Below are positions 27,446 to 36,240 of a DNA stretch of 64,000 nt, in pieces. Numbering within the stretch: position 1 is the stretch's first letter; every line of letters begins with the position of its first letter. A program made the translations under genes and the position numbers. Under the pieces are notes generated by a model that was given only the letters and a program-made list of their open reading frames with translations, made no database searches and had not been told where the DNA came from. Origin of the DNA: Pseudomonas resinovorans NBRC 106553 (lineage in GTDB: Bacteria; Pseudomonadota; Gammaproteobacteria; Pseudomonadales; Pseudomonadaceae); contig NC_021499.1 in NCBI RefSeq assembly GCF_000412695.1, forward strand, positions 1,674,001 through 1,738,000, read 5' to 3'.

Positions 27446-28171
27446 ATGAGCAACCAACTCCCCCGGGTTGCGATTTCCCTTCTTCTGGTCAGCGGTTTCC
27501 TCTCGGGTTGCGCATCCACCTCCAGTGACGACGGTGCGCAGAACCAGGGGATCTGGCCTGTCTGTAGCCTCATTGGTGGTCTGATCGGTGGTGGCCTCGG
27601 CGCTATCGAGAGTTCCGCCTGGGCGGCTGGCGGTGCCGCGACCGGCGCCATCGTCGGCGGCTTGATCTGCTTCGCCCAGGATGGCGACGCCGATGGCGAC
27701 GGTGTGTTCGACCGCCGCGACAGCTGCCCCGACACGCCGGCCGGCAGTCCAGTGGACAGTCGTGGTTGCCCGGTGCGGACTTATCCCCAGGCACCCGCTG
27801 AAACCCCGCCGGCGGCGGAAGATGAAGTGATTGTCCTCAGCGACCTGGGCAATGTCCTGTTTGCCTTCGCCTCGGCCGAACTCACCGATGCCGCGAAGGA
27901 TCAGTTGGCGTCCGTCGCCAATCGCCTGAGCGGTGCCACGCTGATCGGCGTCAAGGTGATCGGCCACACCGACAGCGTCGGCTCCGAGCAGTACAACCAG
28001 GGGTTGTCGGAGCGCCGGGCACGAAGCGTGGCGGACTTCCTGGTGAGCCAGGGCGTGCCCGCCGACAAGCTGACGACCGAAGGTATGGGCGAGCGCCAGC
28101 CGGTGGCGGACAACGCCACGGAGGCGGGCCGCGCGCAAAACCGCAGGGTGGAGATCCACGTCGACCGCTGA
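27446..28171 (+). CDS. OmpA-family lipoprotein 2
   Basis: The 241-residue tandem paralogue of the preceding gene has the same order: lipobox FLSGC, a Gly-rich stretch (GGLIGGGLGAIESSAWAAGG), a thrombospondin-3-like DGDADGDGVFDRRDSCPDT segment and a C-terminal OmpA domain (VIGHTDSVGSEQYNQGLSERRA; NRRVEIHVD). Codon use is more GC-biased than in copy 1. ATG 27446 has AGGAG 8 bases upstream, inside a stable hairpin, so its translation may be controlled separately from copy 1. Confidence 0.93.
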   Translation: MSNQLPRVAISLLLVSGFLSGCASTSSDDGAQNQGIWPVCSLIGGLIGGGLGAIESSAWAAGGAATGAIVGGLICFAQDGDADGDGVFDRRDSCPDTPAGSPVDSRGCPVRTYPQAPAETPPAAEDEVIVLSDLGNVLFAFASAELTDAAKDQLASVANRLSGATLIGVKVIGHTDSVGSEQYNQGLSERRARSVADFLVSQGVPADKLTTEGMGERQPVADNATEAGRAQNRRVEIHVDR

Positions 28172-28215
28172 GGGTTTGCCCGAGGTCAATGATGTGATCG
28201 CATATCGACGCTTTT

Positions 28216-28243
28216 CCCGGCGATGCACTGGTGCGTCGCCGGG
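28216..28243 (+). terminator. Hairpin after OmpA-family lipoprotein 2
   Basis: CCCGGCGATGCAC and GTGCGTCGCCGGG form a 13-bp stem with one G-T pair and a TG centre. The T-run lies before rather than after the stem on the plus strand. Confidence 0.6.
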
Positions 28244-28344
28244 CTTCGGCGTATGTTTCGCAAAACTAAAACAATGCTGGGTTCACAGTGGAAAAGCGCC
28301 GATTACAGGCGCTGGCCATAGAGAACTTCGAGGGGGAGGGACGA

Positions 28345-28623
28345 ATGCGTTTGTTCATGGGATTGGGCAAGGTCGTTGCCTTGCTGTTTTGGCTGGTGGT
28401 GGTCGTCAATCTGCTTTCACCCTTCGCAAAACCTTTCGACATGCTGCTGAGCGGCGCCGGAATCCTGCTGGTTCTGGTCCATCTGTTCGAAATCATGCTG
28501 TTCAATTCGCGGCTTCGCGGGCGTGTCCATCCCTGGTGGGATCGCCTGCAGTTGCTGGTCTTCGGTGTTTTCCACCTGCTGAGCATTCCGCGCCGCGGCG
28601 CCCGGGAGGCTGGCCATGCGTAA
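28345..28623 (+). CDS. DUF1145 family small membrane protein
   Basis: The 92-residue protein has two or three hydrophobic helices (LGKVVALLFWLVVVVNLL; MLLSGAGILLVLVHLFEIMLF; LLVFGVFHLLSI), in line with the DUF1145 inner-membrane family. GGGGAGGG lies directly before ATG 28345, which favours it over the in-frame ATG at 28288. Its end overlaps the start of the collagen-like gene by 8 bases, so the two are translationally coupled. Function unknown. Confidence 0.8.
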   Translation: MRLFMGLGKVVALLFWLVVVVNLLSPFAKPFDMLLSGAGILLVLVHLFEIMLFNSRLRGRVHPWWDRLQLLVFGVFHLLSIPRRGAREAGHA

Positions 28624-29377
28624 GCTCTGCCTGCTGGCTGCACTGTTCGCTCCCCTGGCCCTCGCCCAGAGCGAGGTGAAGGTGGAGGCCCATAGTTTCC
28701 TCAAGCTGCCGCCGCGCACCGGTAGCCTCAGCCTCGACCAGGTCGAGGTTGCCGACTACGCCACCCTGCTGATCCCGGCGGGCGTCACCGAACTGCGCAT
28801 CGGCGAGTTGCGCATGGGGCGCGAAGCGCGCCTGGGCATCGCCCCCGCCGAACAGGGCCTGCGCCTTGAAGTGGCCCATGGCGAAATCGGCATCGGCAGC
28901 CATATCACCGCATCCGGCTCGGCCGGTAGCAGCAGCAAGCCGGCCACCGCCGGCCGCAATCTGAGCCTGCGCCTGGTGGATGTGAAGGTCGGCGAGATGA
29001 CCGTGGATGTACGTGGCGGTATCGGTGCCCCCGGTCTTTCGGGGCTGGCCGGCGCCGATGGCGATTCCGCCGGCTGTCTCTGGGGCGAGGCGAGTCGCGG
29101 TTGGGATGGTCAGCCAGGTGGCGATGGCCAGACTGGCGGCGCCGGCGGACAGGTGCGCCTGGAAGTGCCCGAATCCTTCCCCGTGGACCTGTTGCGCGTA
29201 CGCCTCGACGGCGGCGCCGGCGGTGCGCCGGGCGAAGGTGGAGCCGCTGGCGAGGGCGGAGAGAGCAAGGGCTGCCTGCTCTATGAGGCCGACGGCGCCA
29301 AGGCCGGTCGCGCCGGGCAACCCGGCCAGCCCGGGGCTGCCGGCAATCCCGGCAGCTTCAAGGTCGTGCGTTTCTGA
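28616..29377 (+). CDS. Secreted collagen-like Gly-rich protein
   Basis: The 253-residue protein has a signal peptide (MRKLCLLAALFAPLALA, then QSEV). Residues 20-130 are beta-rich with short repeating units (LRIGELRMGREARLGI; ISLRLVDVKVGEMTVDV-like), as in beta-helical surface proteins. From about 137 on come Gly-X-Y-like collagenous runs: GAPGLSGLAGADGDSAG, GQPGGDGQTGGAGG, GGAPGEGGAAGEGG and GRAGQPGQPGAAGNPG. Two isolated Cys in CLWGE and CLLYE may pair. It is likely periplasmic or exported. The role is unknown; coupling to a DUF1145 membrane protein is the only context. Confidence 0.75.
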   Translation: MRKLCLLAALFAPLALAQSEVKVEAHSFLKLPPRTGSLSLDQVEVADYATLLIPAGVTELRIGELRMGREARLGIAPAEQGLRLEVAHGEIGIGSHITASGSAGSSSKPATAGRNLSLRLVDVKVGEMTVDVRGGIGAPGLSGLAGADGDSAGCLWGEASRGWDGQPGGDGQTGGAGGQVRLEVPESFPVDLLRVRLDGGAGGAPGEGGAAGEGGESKGCLLYEADGAKAGRAGQPGQPGAAGNPGSFKVVRF

Positions 29378-29413
29378 TTGGCCAAGGGCGCACAGGGATG
29401 TGCGCCTGAATTC

Positions 29414-29683
29414 AGAATCGGCCCATGATCCTGCGAGCTAGAGCCATGCAAGGCGCAACGACCAACGGGAGTAACAGCCAAAGGCGGGCCCGAAGGGTGA
29501 GCGCCAGCGAATCAAACAGGCGAGGAAGCGGACTGGGCTCACACGCGAGTTTACAGCTGTAAATGAGCATTACTCGCTCCGCTCGCCCTTCGGGCCGCGC
29601 TGAAGCGCGTTAGCCGCAAGCGGCTTTCCGAGCCTGCTTTTAACGCCGCAGGGCCGACGCGCAGCTGATCATGGGCCGATTCT
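29414..29683 (-). repeat. Long modular hairpin repeat, copy A (270 bp)
   Basis: Perfect 17-bp terminal inverted repeats (AGAATCGGCCCATGATC at 29414-29430 and its complement at 29667-29683) enclose a non-coding core. Read on the minus strand, the core matches copy B at 42361-42510 segment by segment (CTGCGCGTCGGCCCTGCGGC, CTCATTTACAGCT, AGCCCAGTCCGCTTCCTCG, CCTTGCATGGCTCTAGCTCG). Copy A has two extra segments of about 55 bases, which are partly complementary to each other (CCCGAAGGGCGAGC vs GCTCACCCTTCGGG). It touches the stop codon of the next gene. No coding frame is supported from 29378 to 29682. Confidence 0.85.
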
Positions 29684-30147
29684 CAGAAGGTCGGGCGAAT
29701 GGCGACAATGGTCACCAGCGCCAGCCCGATCAGCAGGTTGAACCCCACCACACGGCGGATGCGACCCAGCACCGCGCCTCCTTCCGGCCAGTTCTCGGCG
29801 GTCACCGCGGCGCGCAGCTGCGGCAGCAGCAGGGCGCTGACCCGCACGAACAGCGCGAGCATCGCTACATAGAGCCCGATCATCATGTGCACGTAACGTG
29901 GCGCGGCCTCCATGCTGGTGTAGGACATGTGCAGCATGCCGACGCCGGTGATGGGCAACACCAGCACCGCCGGCCATACCCAGTGGAAGAAGCGGCGGAA
30001 CACCTCCAGCCACAGGCGCAGGCGTGCCGGGGGCTCCAGGGTGGTGACCGCGGCGGGCCGCAGGATCATCCAGGCGAAGAACATGCCTCCGACCCAGATC
30101 AGGGCGGCCAGCAGGTGCAGGGCATAAAGGGCGGCGTGAGGTGTCAT
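29683..30147 (-). CDS. CopD-family integral membrane protein
   Basis: The 154-residue protein has four hydrophobic helices and opens with LYALHLLAALIWVGGMFFAW, the heme/copper-protein-like signature of the CopD/COG5615 family (conserved His11). HMMIGLYVAMLALF and GFNLLIGLALVTIVAI are further membrane segments. The family includes copper resistance D-domain proteins and uncharacterised membrane proteins; metal transport is not shown here. It is divergent from dinG. Its stop codon lies at the edge of the long hairpin repeat. Confidence 0.82.
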   Translation of the reverse strand: MTPHAALYALHLLAALIWVGGMFFAWMILRPAAVTTLEPPARLRLWLEVFRRFFHWVWPAVLVLPITGVGMLHMSYTSMEAAPRYVHMMIGLYVAMLALFVRVSALLLPQLRAAVTAENWPEGGAVLGRIRRVVGFNLLIGLALVTIVAIRPTF

Positions 30148-30160
30148 CCGGTCAACTCCA

Positions 30161-30190
30161 TTCGGCGGGGAAGAGAAGGCGCGCTATGAT
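30161..30190 (+). promoter_or_regulatory. Possible sigma-70 promoter for dinG
   Basis: TATGAT (30185-30190) is a good -10 element; TTCGGC 18 bases upstream is a poor -35. It lies 57 bases before the dinG ATG. No LexA box was recognised. Confidence 0.35.
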
Positions 30191-30246
30191 AGCCGGCCTG
30201 TTAAAGTACTGAAAATTTATCCAGCACTCCGGCCCCGCCATTCCCC

Positions 30247-32391
30247 ATGCTCAGCACCGAACTCAAGTCCCAGATCCAGGGCGCCTACAGCCGTTTCCTC
30301 GAAGCCAAGGAACTCAAGGCCCGCTATGGCCAGCGCCTGATGATCGCCGAGGTGGCCAAGGCCCTGGGCGCCATTCCCGTGGACGACGAGGGGCACCGCG
30401 AGGGCGACCCCGCCGTGGTGGCGGTGGAGGCGGGGACCGGTACCGGCAAGACCGTGGCCTACAGCCTGGCGACCATTCCGGCGGCCAAGGCCGCCGGCAA
30501 ACGCCTGGTGATCGCCACCGCGACGGTGGCCCTGCAGGAGCAGATCGTCCACAAGGACCTGCCCGACCTGATTCGCAACAGCGGCCTCAACTTCAGCTTC
30601 GCCCTGGCCAAGGGCCGTGGCCGCTACCTGTGCCTCTCCAAGCTCGACATGCTGTTGCAGGAAGGCCAGGCGCAGAGCTCGACCGCCCAGTTGTTCGCCG
30701 ATGAAGGCTTCAAGATCGACGTCGACGAGCAGGGCCAGAAGCTGCTCAACCAGATGATCGAGCGCCTCGCCGGCAACCGCTGGGACGGCGACCGCGATTC
30801 CTGGCCCGAAGCCATCGAGGACCAGGACTGGGCGCGGGTCACCACCGATCACAGTCAGTGCACCAAGCGTCATTGTCCGAACTTCCAGCAGTGCGCCTTC
30901 TACAAGGCGCGGGAAGGCATGACCAAGGTGGACGTGATCGTCACCAACCACGACATGGTCCTGGCCGACCTGGCCCTGGGCGGCGGCGCCGTGCTGCCGG
31001 ACCCGCGTGAAACCCTCTACGTGTTCGACGAAGGCCACCACCTGCCGGACAAGGCCATCGGCCATTTCGCCCATTACACCCGGCTGCGCTCCACCGCCGA
31101 ATGGCTGGAGCAGGTGGCCAAGAACCTCACCAAGCTGCTGGCGCAGAATCCCCTGCCGGGCGACTTCGGGCGCCTGGTGGAAGGCGTGCCCGAACTGGCG
31201 CGGGAAATCCGCACCCACCAGCAATTCATGTTCAACGCCTGCGAGGAACTCGCCGATTTCCGCGCCGGCGAGGATATGGAGGGGCGCGATCGCCCACGCC
31301 ACCGTTTCGAAGCGGGCGTGGTGCCCGAGCACCTGCGGGAGCTGGGGATCGAACTGAAGAAGGGCTTCTCCCGGCTCAACGACGTCTTCACCCGGCTCAC
31401 CGAGCTGCTCAAGGAAGCCATGGATGGTGAGGCCACCATCGGTCTCGCCAGTCACCAGGCGGAAGAGTGGTACCCCTTGTTCGGCAGCCTGCTGTCCCGC
31501 GCCCAGGGCAACTGGGAGCTGTGGACCGCATTCACCGCCGAGGACCCGGAAGACAGCCCGCCCATGGCGCGCTGGCTGACCCTGGCCGAGAGCGGGGCCC
31601 TGCATGACATCGAGGTCAACGCCAGCCCGATCCTGGCTGCGGAGACCCTGCGCCGCAACCTGTGGAATGTCGCCTACGGTGCGCTGGTGACCTCCGCCAC
31701 CCTCACCGCCCTGGGCAAGTTCGACCGTTTCCGCATGCGTGCCGGACTGCCCAAGGCATCCGTCACCGCCGTGGTGCCGAGCCCCTTCCATCATGCCGAC
31801 GCCGGCCTGTTGCGGGTCCCGGACCTCAAGGCCGACCCGCGTGACGCCGCCGCCCACACGGCAGCCATCGTCCGTGAGCTGCCCGCACTGGTGGAGGGCG
31901 CGCGGGGCACCCTGGTGCTGTTCGCCTCGCGCCGGCAGATGCAGGACGTGTTCGAAGGGCTGGATCGCGACTGGCGCAAGCGTGTGCTGATCCAGGGCAA
32001 CCTGTCCAAGCAGGAAACCCTGAATAAGCACAAGTCGCGCGTCGACGACGGCGAGGCCAGCGTGCTGTTCGGCCTGGCGAGCTTCTCCGAAGGCGTCGAC
32101 CTGCCGGGCGCCTATTGCGAGCATGTGGTGATCGCCAAGATCCCCTTCGCCGTGCCGGACGATCCGGTGGAAGCGGCGCTGTCCGACTGGATCGAGGCCC
32201 GTGGCGGCAATCCCTTCATGGAGATCGCGGTGCCCGACGCTTCCCTGCGCCTGGTGCAGGCCTGTGGACGACTGCTGCGCACCGAGGCCGACCGCGGCAC
32301 CATCACCCTGCTGGATCGACGGGTGGTCAGCCAGCGCTACGGCCGCGCCATACTCGATGCCTTGCCGCCGTTCCGTCGCGAAATAGCCTGA
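30247..32391 (+). CDS. dinG: ATP-dependent DNA helicase DinG
   Basis: The 714-residue XPD-like superfamily 2 helicase unwinds 5'-overhang, R-loop and D-loop substrates. Walker A is AGTGTGKT, the DEAH-type box is DEGHH, and the C-terminal helicase motif is ASFSEGVDLPG. The [4Fe-4S] domain Cys are seen in RYLCLSK, CTKRHC and FQQC. The full length matches the DinG family. A start at 30247 (MLSTELK) fits family N-termini. Confidence 0.96.
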   Translation: MLSTELKSQIQGAYSRFLEAKELKARYGQRLMIAEVAKALGAIPVDDEGHREGDPAVVAVEAGTGTGKTVAYSLATIPAAKAAGKRLVIATATVALQEQIVHKDLPDLIRNSGLNFSFALAKGRGRYLCLSKLDMLLQEGQAQSSTAQLFADEGFKIDVDEQGQKLLNQMIERLAGNRWDGDRDSWPEAIEDQDWARVTTDHSQCTKRHCPNFQQCAFYKAREGMTKVDVIVTNHDMVLADLALGGGAVLPDPRETLYVFDEGHHLPDKAIGHFAHYTRLRSTAEWLEQVAKNLTKLLAQNPLPGDFGRLVEGVPELAREIRTHQQFMFNACEELADFRAGEDMEGRDRPRHRFEAGVVPEHLRELGIELKKGFSRLNDVFTRLTELLKEAMDGEATIGLASHQAEEWYPLFGSLLSRAQGNWELWTAFTAEDPEDSPPMARWLTLAESGALHDIEVNASPILAAETLRRNLWNVAYGALVTSATLTALGKFDRFRMRAGLPKASVTAVVPSPFHHADAGLLRVPDLKADPRDAAAHTAAIVRELPALVEGARGTLVLFASRRQMQDVFEGLDRDWRKRVLIQGNLSKQETLNKHKSRVDDGEASVLFGLASFSEGVDLPGAYCEHVVIAKIPFAVPDDPVEAALSDWIEARGGNPFMEIAVPDASLRLVQACGRLLRTEADRGTITLLDRRVVSQRYGRAILDALPPFRREIA

Positions 32392-32572
32392 AACCCTTCG
32401 CTGGATCCCAACGCGCCATCCCTTGACGCTTGGCGCCCCCGATCTGCGATGATGCCGGAGTTTTTGCGGGCACCCGCCAGCGCCCGCCTGGCCTGCTTCA
32501 TTTTGTCGCCCCATGGCGAGAGTTGAACTTCCTGCGGTCTATGCACTGCATTCTCTTGGGAACACCGGTCCG

Positions 32573-34873
32573 ATGCTTTCGACATCCAAACGCCCCCTTG
32601 CCCTGGCCATCCTCCTCGGATTGTCGGGAATTCCCCTGGCTGTCCAGGCCGAGACCCTGTTCAACTTCGTCCGTCCGCTGGACGCCGTGCAGGTGACCAC
32701 CCAGGACGCCAGCCTGCCGAGCCTGACCGCCGAATCCACCGCCAATGGCGAAATCCTGCGCCGACTGACCTTCAACGCCGCCGAGAAGCCCTCCCTGCGC
32801 CTGACCCCGCAGAGCGGCAGTTGGGACTGGTCCAAGTCCGAGGCCATGAGCCTGCGTATCCAGAGCGCGCAGGACTGGGCCATCACCCTCGATGTGACCA
32901 TCGAGAGCACCGATGGCAAGGTCCTGACCAGCCAGGTGGCGCTGCCGGCCGGTCCGGCGCAGACCCTGCTGGTGCCCCTGGCCGCCACCTCGCCCAACGC
33001 CCATGGCATGCGTGCCGCGCCCCCGGTGCCCTGGACCCGCGATGGCCAGCGCTGGCTGCCGGCCACCCTGGTCAATGGCGAGCTGGACCGTAGCAAGGTC
33101 GCGTCCGTCACCCTTTCCCTGAACCAGCCCAATGCCGCCCAGAACGTCCTGCTCGGCCGCTTCGGCACTGCCGAGGACAACCAGCAGCAAGCGCTCTACG
33201 CGGGCCTGATCGACGCCTACGGCCAATCCACCCGTGGCGATTGGCCGGGCAAGGTCAAGAATGACGAGCAGTTGAAGAAAGGCGCCACCGACGAGGCCAA
33301 GCTCCTGGCCGACTGGACCGCCAAGTTGCCGCAGCAGGACGCCTATGGCGGCATGCTGGGTGGCGAGACTTTCGAGGCCAGCGGATTCTTCCGCACCGAG
33401 AAGCGCCACGGCCGCTGGTTCCTGGTCACCCCGGAAGGCCACCCCTTCTTCTCCCTGGGCGTCAACGCGGTGACCCCCAGCCTGAGCCAGACCTACGTCG
33501 AGGGTCGCGAGTCGATGTTCACCGCGCTGCCCAAGGACAACGAGCCGCTGGCCAGGTACTTCGGCAAGGGCAACGACAGCGACGGTACCGACGCCAACAA
33601 GGGCCGCGCCTACAACCAGGGCCGCTGGTACGACTTCTACGGCGCCAACCTGGAGCGCACCTACGGCGGCAACGACCCGCAGCGCTGGGCCGAACACGGC
33701 CTGGATCGCCTCAAGGCCTGGGGCTTCAACACCATCGGCAACTGGAGCGACCCGGCCTTCAGCGGCAACAAGCGCATGCCCTACACCTTGCCGTTGTCGA
33801 TCCATGGTGATTTCGCCGTGATCAAGACCGGCTTCGACTGGTGGGGCGGCATGCCCGACCCCTTCGACCCGCGCTTCGCCATGGCCGCGGAGCGGGCTAT
33901 CGCCATCGCCGCCCGCGACCATCGCGACGATCCCTGGCTGCTGGGCTATTTCGCCGACAACGAATTGGCCTGGGGCGGCCACGGCAGCGATCCGAAAGCC
34001 CGCTACGCCCTGGCCTACGGCACCCTGCGGCTGACTACCGACGTGCCGGCCAAGCGCGCCTTCCTCAAGCAGCTGCGGGACAAGTACCGCAACCAGCAGG
34101 GTCTCTCCAAGGCTTGGGGCATCGAGCTGCCGGCCTGGGAACTGATGGAAGACCCGGGGTTCGAGCCGCCATTGCCGAGCCCTGAGTTCCCGTCCATCGA
34201 GGAAGACTTCCAGCGCTTCCAGCGTTTCTACGCCGACACCTACTTCAAGACCATCGCCGACTCCATGAAGTGGCACGCGCCCAACCACCTGTTGCTGGGC
34301 GGCCGCTTCGCCGCCACGGTGCCGGAGGCCATCGAGGCCTGCGCCCAGTACTGCGACGTGCTGAGCTTCAACCGCTACACCCGCGAGCCGCAGCACGGAC
34401 TGGACATGGACCTGCTGCGGCGCCTGGACAAGCCGCTGATGATCACCGAGTTCCACTTCGGCTCCCGCGACCGAGGCCCCTTCTGGGGTGGCGTAGCGGA
34501 GGTCTACAAGGCGGAAGAGCGCGGCCCGGCCTACGCCAACTTCGTCAAGAAGGCCGCCGAGGAGCCGCTGATGGTCGGCGCCCACTACTTCCAGTACCTC
34601 GACCAGCCGGCCAGTGGTCGCCTGCTCGACGGCGAAAATGGCCATATCGGCCTGGTGGGCATCACCGACCGTCCCTGGCAGGGATTCGTCGATGCGGTGC
34701 ACAAGGCCAACCTGGCCGTGGTCGGCGACATCGGCAAGGCGCAGCCGGGCAGCGAGCCGGCGAAGGCCGTGTCCCCGGAAGCGGCCAAACCCGCTACCCC
34801 GCAACCGCCGGCCCCCGCGCCCAAGGCCGAGGAACCGGCGGCTCCCCAGCAGGAGGGCGCCGGGAAGCCCTGA
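32573..34873 (+). CDS. Agarase-like (clan GH-A) glycoside hydrolase, secreted
   Basis: The 766-residue protein has a signal peptide (MLSTSKRPLALAILLGLSGIP...VQA), an N-terminal beta-sandwich of about 230 residues, and a TIM barrel from about 245. The barrel opens RHGRWFLVTPEGHPFFSLGVN, as in GH50-type beta-agarases. The likely acid/base is Glu464 in YFADNELAWGG and the nucleophile Glu626 in LMITEFHFG. The tail (about 725-766) is Pro/Ala/Glu-rich and disordered. The natural polymer in this organism is unknown; agar is not assured. ATG 32573 is used because the signal peptide starts there; the RBS is weak. An in-frame ATG lies at 32513. Confidence 0.85.
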   Translation: MLSTSKRPLALAILLGLSGIPLAVQAETLFNFVRPLDAVQVTTQDASLPSLTAESTANGEILRRLTFNAAEKPSLRLTPQSGSWDWSKSEAMSLRIQSAQDWAITLDVTIESTDGKVLTSQVALPAGPAQTLLVPLAATSPNAHGMRAAPPVPWTRDGQRWLPATLVNGELDRSKVASVTLSLNQPNAAQNVLLGRFGTAEDNQQQALYAGLIDAYGQSTRGDWPGKVKNDEQLKKGATDEAKLLADWTAKLPQQDAYGGMLGGETFEASGFFRTEKRHGRWFLVTPEGHPFFSLGVNAVTPSLSQTYVEGRESMFTALPKDNEPLARYFGKGNDSDGTDANKGRAYNQGRWYDFYGANLERTYGGNDPQRWAEHGLDRLKAWGFNTIGNWSDPAFSGNKRMPYTLPLSIHGDFAVIKTGFDWWGGMPDPFDPRFAMAAERAIAIAARDHRDDPWLLGYFADNELAWGGHGSDPKARYALAYGTLRLTTDVPAKRAFLKQLRDKYRNQQGLSKAWGIELPAWELMEDPGFEPPLPSPEFPSIEEDFQRFQRFYADTYFKTIADSMKWHAPNHLLLGGRFAATVPEAIEACAQYCDVLSFNRYTREPQHGLDMDLLRRLDKPLMITEFHFGSRDRGPFWGGVAEVYKAEERGPAYANFVKKAAEEPLMVGAHYFQYLDQPASGRLLDGENGHIGLVGITDRPWQGFVDAVHKANLAVVGDIGKAQPGSEPAKAVSPEAAKPATPQPPAPAPKAEEPAAPQQEGAGKP

Positions 34874-34957
34874 CCGGCTACTCGGCCCCGGCACGATTCA
34901 CAAGGGGCGGCAAGGCTGGAACAATGCCGCCTCCCCACTTCCAGCAGGAACACGCCA

Positions 34958-36106
34958 GTGCAGACCCAGGGCTACTTCGACTTGCGCTTCGAGGCGGCGA
35001 GAGACGCCTTCGCCGAACTCTTCGCCGATCCCCAGGAGCGCGGCGCCGCGCTGTGCGTCCAGGTGGGCGGGGAAACCGTGCTCGATCTCTGGGCCGGCGT
35101 GGCCGACAAGGATGGCCAGGAAGCCTGGCACAGCGACACCATCCTCAACCTGTTCTCCTGCACCAAGACCTTTGCCGCCGTGACCCTGTTGCAGCTGGTG
35201 GGTGAGGGCAAGCTGGAGCTGGATGCGCCCGTGGCGCGCTATTGGCCCGAGTTCGCCGCCGCCGGCAAGGAACGCATCAGTGTCCGCCAACTGCTGTGCC
35301 ACCGCGCCGGCCTGCCGGCGATCCGCGCCGCGTTGCCGGCCGAAGCTCTCTATGACTGGCAGGCCATGACCACCGCCCTGGCCGCCGAACAGCCCTGGTG
35401 GACGCCGGGGGAGGCCCATGGCTATGCGCCCATCACCTTCGGTTGGCTGGTGGGCGAGCTGATCCGCCGCGCCGATGGTCGTGGCCCGGGCGAGTCCATC
35501 GGCGCGCGCGTCGCCAGGCCGCTGGGGCTGGATTTCCACGTCGGCCTGGATGACGCCGAGTTCCATCGTGTCGCCCACATCGCCCGCGCCAAGGGCAACC
35601 TGGGCGACGCCGCGGCGCAGCGCCTGCTCAAGAGCATGATGACCGAGCCGAACTCCCTGAGTACCCGCTCCTTCACCAATCCGCCGTCCATCATGACCAG
35701 CACCAACAAGCCGGAATGGCGGCGCATGCAGCAGCCGGCGGCCAATGGCCATGGCAACGCGCGCAGCCTGGCCGGCTTCTACGCCGGGTTGCTGGAGGGC
35801 CAGTTGCTGGACGCCGAACTGCTCGCCGAACTGACCCGTGAGCACAGCCAGGGCGAGGACCTCACCCTGCAGACCGCCACCCGCTTTGGCCTGGGATGCA
35901 TGCTCGACCAGCCGGACGTGGCCAACGCCACCTACGGCCTCGGTCGTTACGCCTTCGGCCATCCGGGCGCCGGCGGGTCCACCGGCTTCGCCGATCCCGA
36001 GCGCGAACTGGCCTTCGGCTTCGTCACCAACACACTCGGCCCCTACGTGCTGATGGACCCCCGTGCGCAGCGCCTGGCACGTGTGGTCAAGGAATGCCTG
36101 GGCTGA
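34958..36106 (+). CDS. Serine esterase of the class C beta-lactamase fold
   Basis: The 382-residue protein has the SxxK motif SCTK (Ser67, Lys70) and the Tyr motif GYAPIT (Tyr156), the catalytic set of EstB-like family VIII esterases and penicillin-binding relatives. A GGSTGFADPE segment near the C-terminus stands in for the KTG box. No signal peptide is seen, so it is probably cytoplasmic. The start is GTG 34958 with AGGAA 9 bases upstream. Substrates are likely short-chain esters; beta-lactam hydrolysis is not implied. Confidence 0.9.
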   Translation: MQTQGYFDLRFEAARDAFAELFADPQERGAALCVQVGGETVLDLWAGVADKDGQEAWHSDTILNLFSCTKTFAAVTLLQLVGEGKLELDAPVARYWPEFAAAGKERISVRQLLCHRAGLPAIRAALPAEALYDWQAMTTALAAEQPWWTPGEAHGYAPITFGWLVGELIRRADGRGPGESIGARVARPLGLDFHVGLDDAEFHRVAHIARAKGNLGDAAAQRLLKSMMTEPNSLSTRSFTNPPSIMTSTNKPEWRRMQQPAANGHGNARSLAGFYAGLLEGQLLDAELLAELTREHSQGEDLTLQTATRFGLGCMLDQPDVANATYGLGRYAFGHPGAGGSTGFADPERELAFGFVTNTLGPYVLMDPRAQRLARVVKECLG

Positions 36107-36240
36107 GCCACTCGTCAGATACACATATTTTTTCTTTGCTGATTAAAGACTTGCCGCCAGAATTTAAGCCAGATTGTGAAATTAATTCGCCATCATCGCA
36201 GTGCTGGCGAGCGGCCCTCAGCAACTACGGAGCCCTGCCC

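Noticed and set aside
30217..32514. A 765-codon minus-strand frame over dinG
   Set aside because: Antisense shadow of dinG, whose helicase motifs are clear.
34958..36106. Call as an antibiotic-resistance beta-lactamase
   Set aside because: It has the SxxK and Tyr motifs but no signal peptide and no KTG box, which points to an esterase of that fold.
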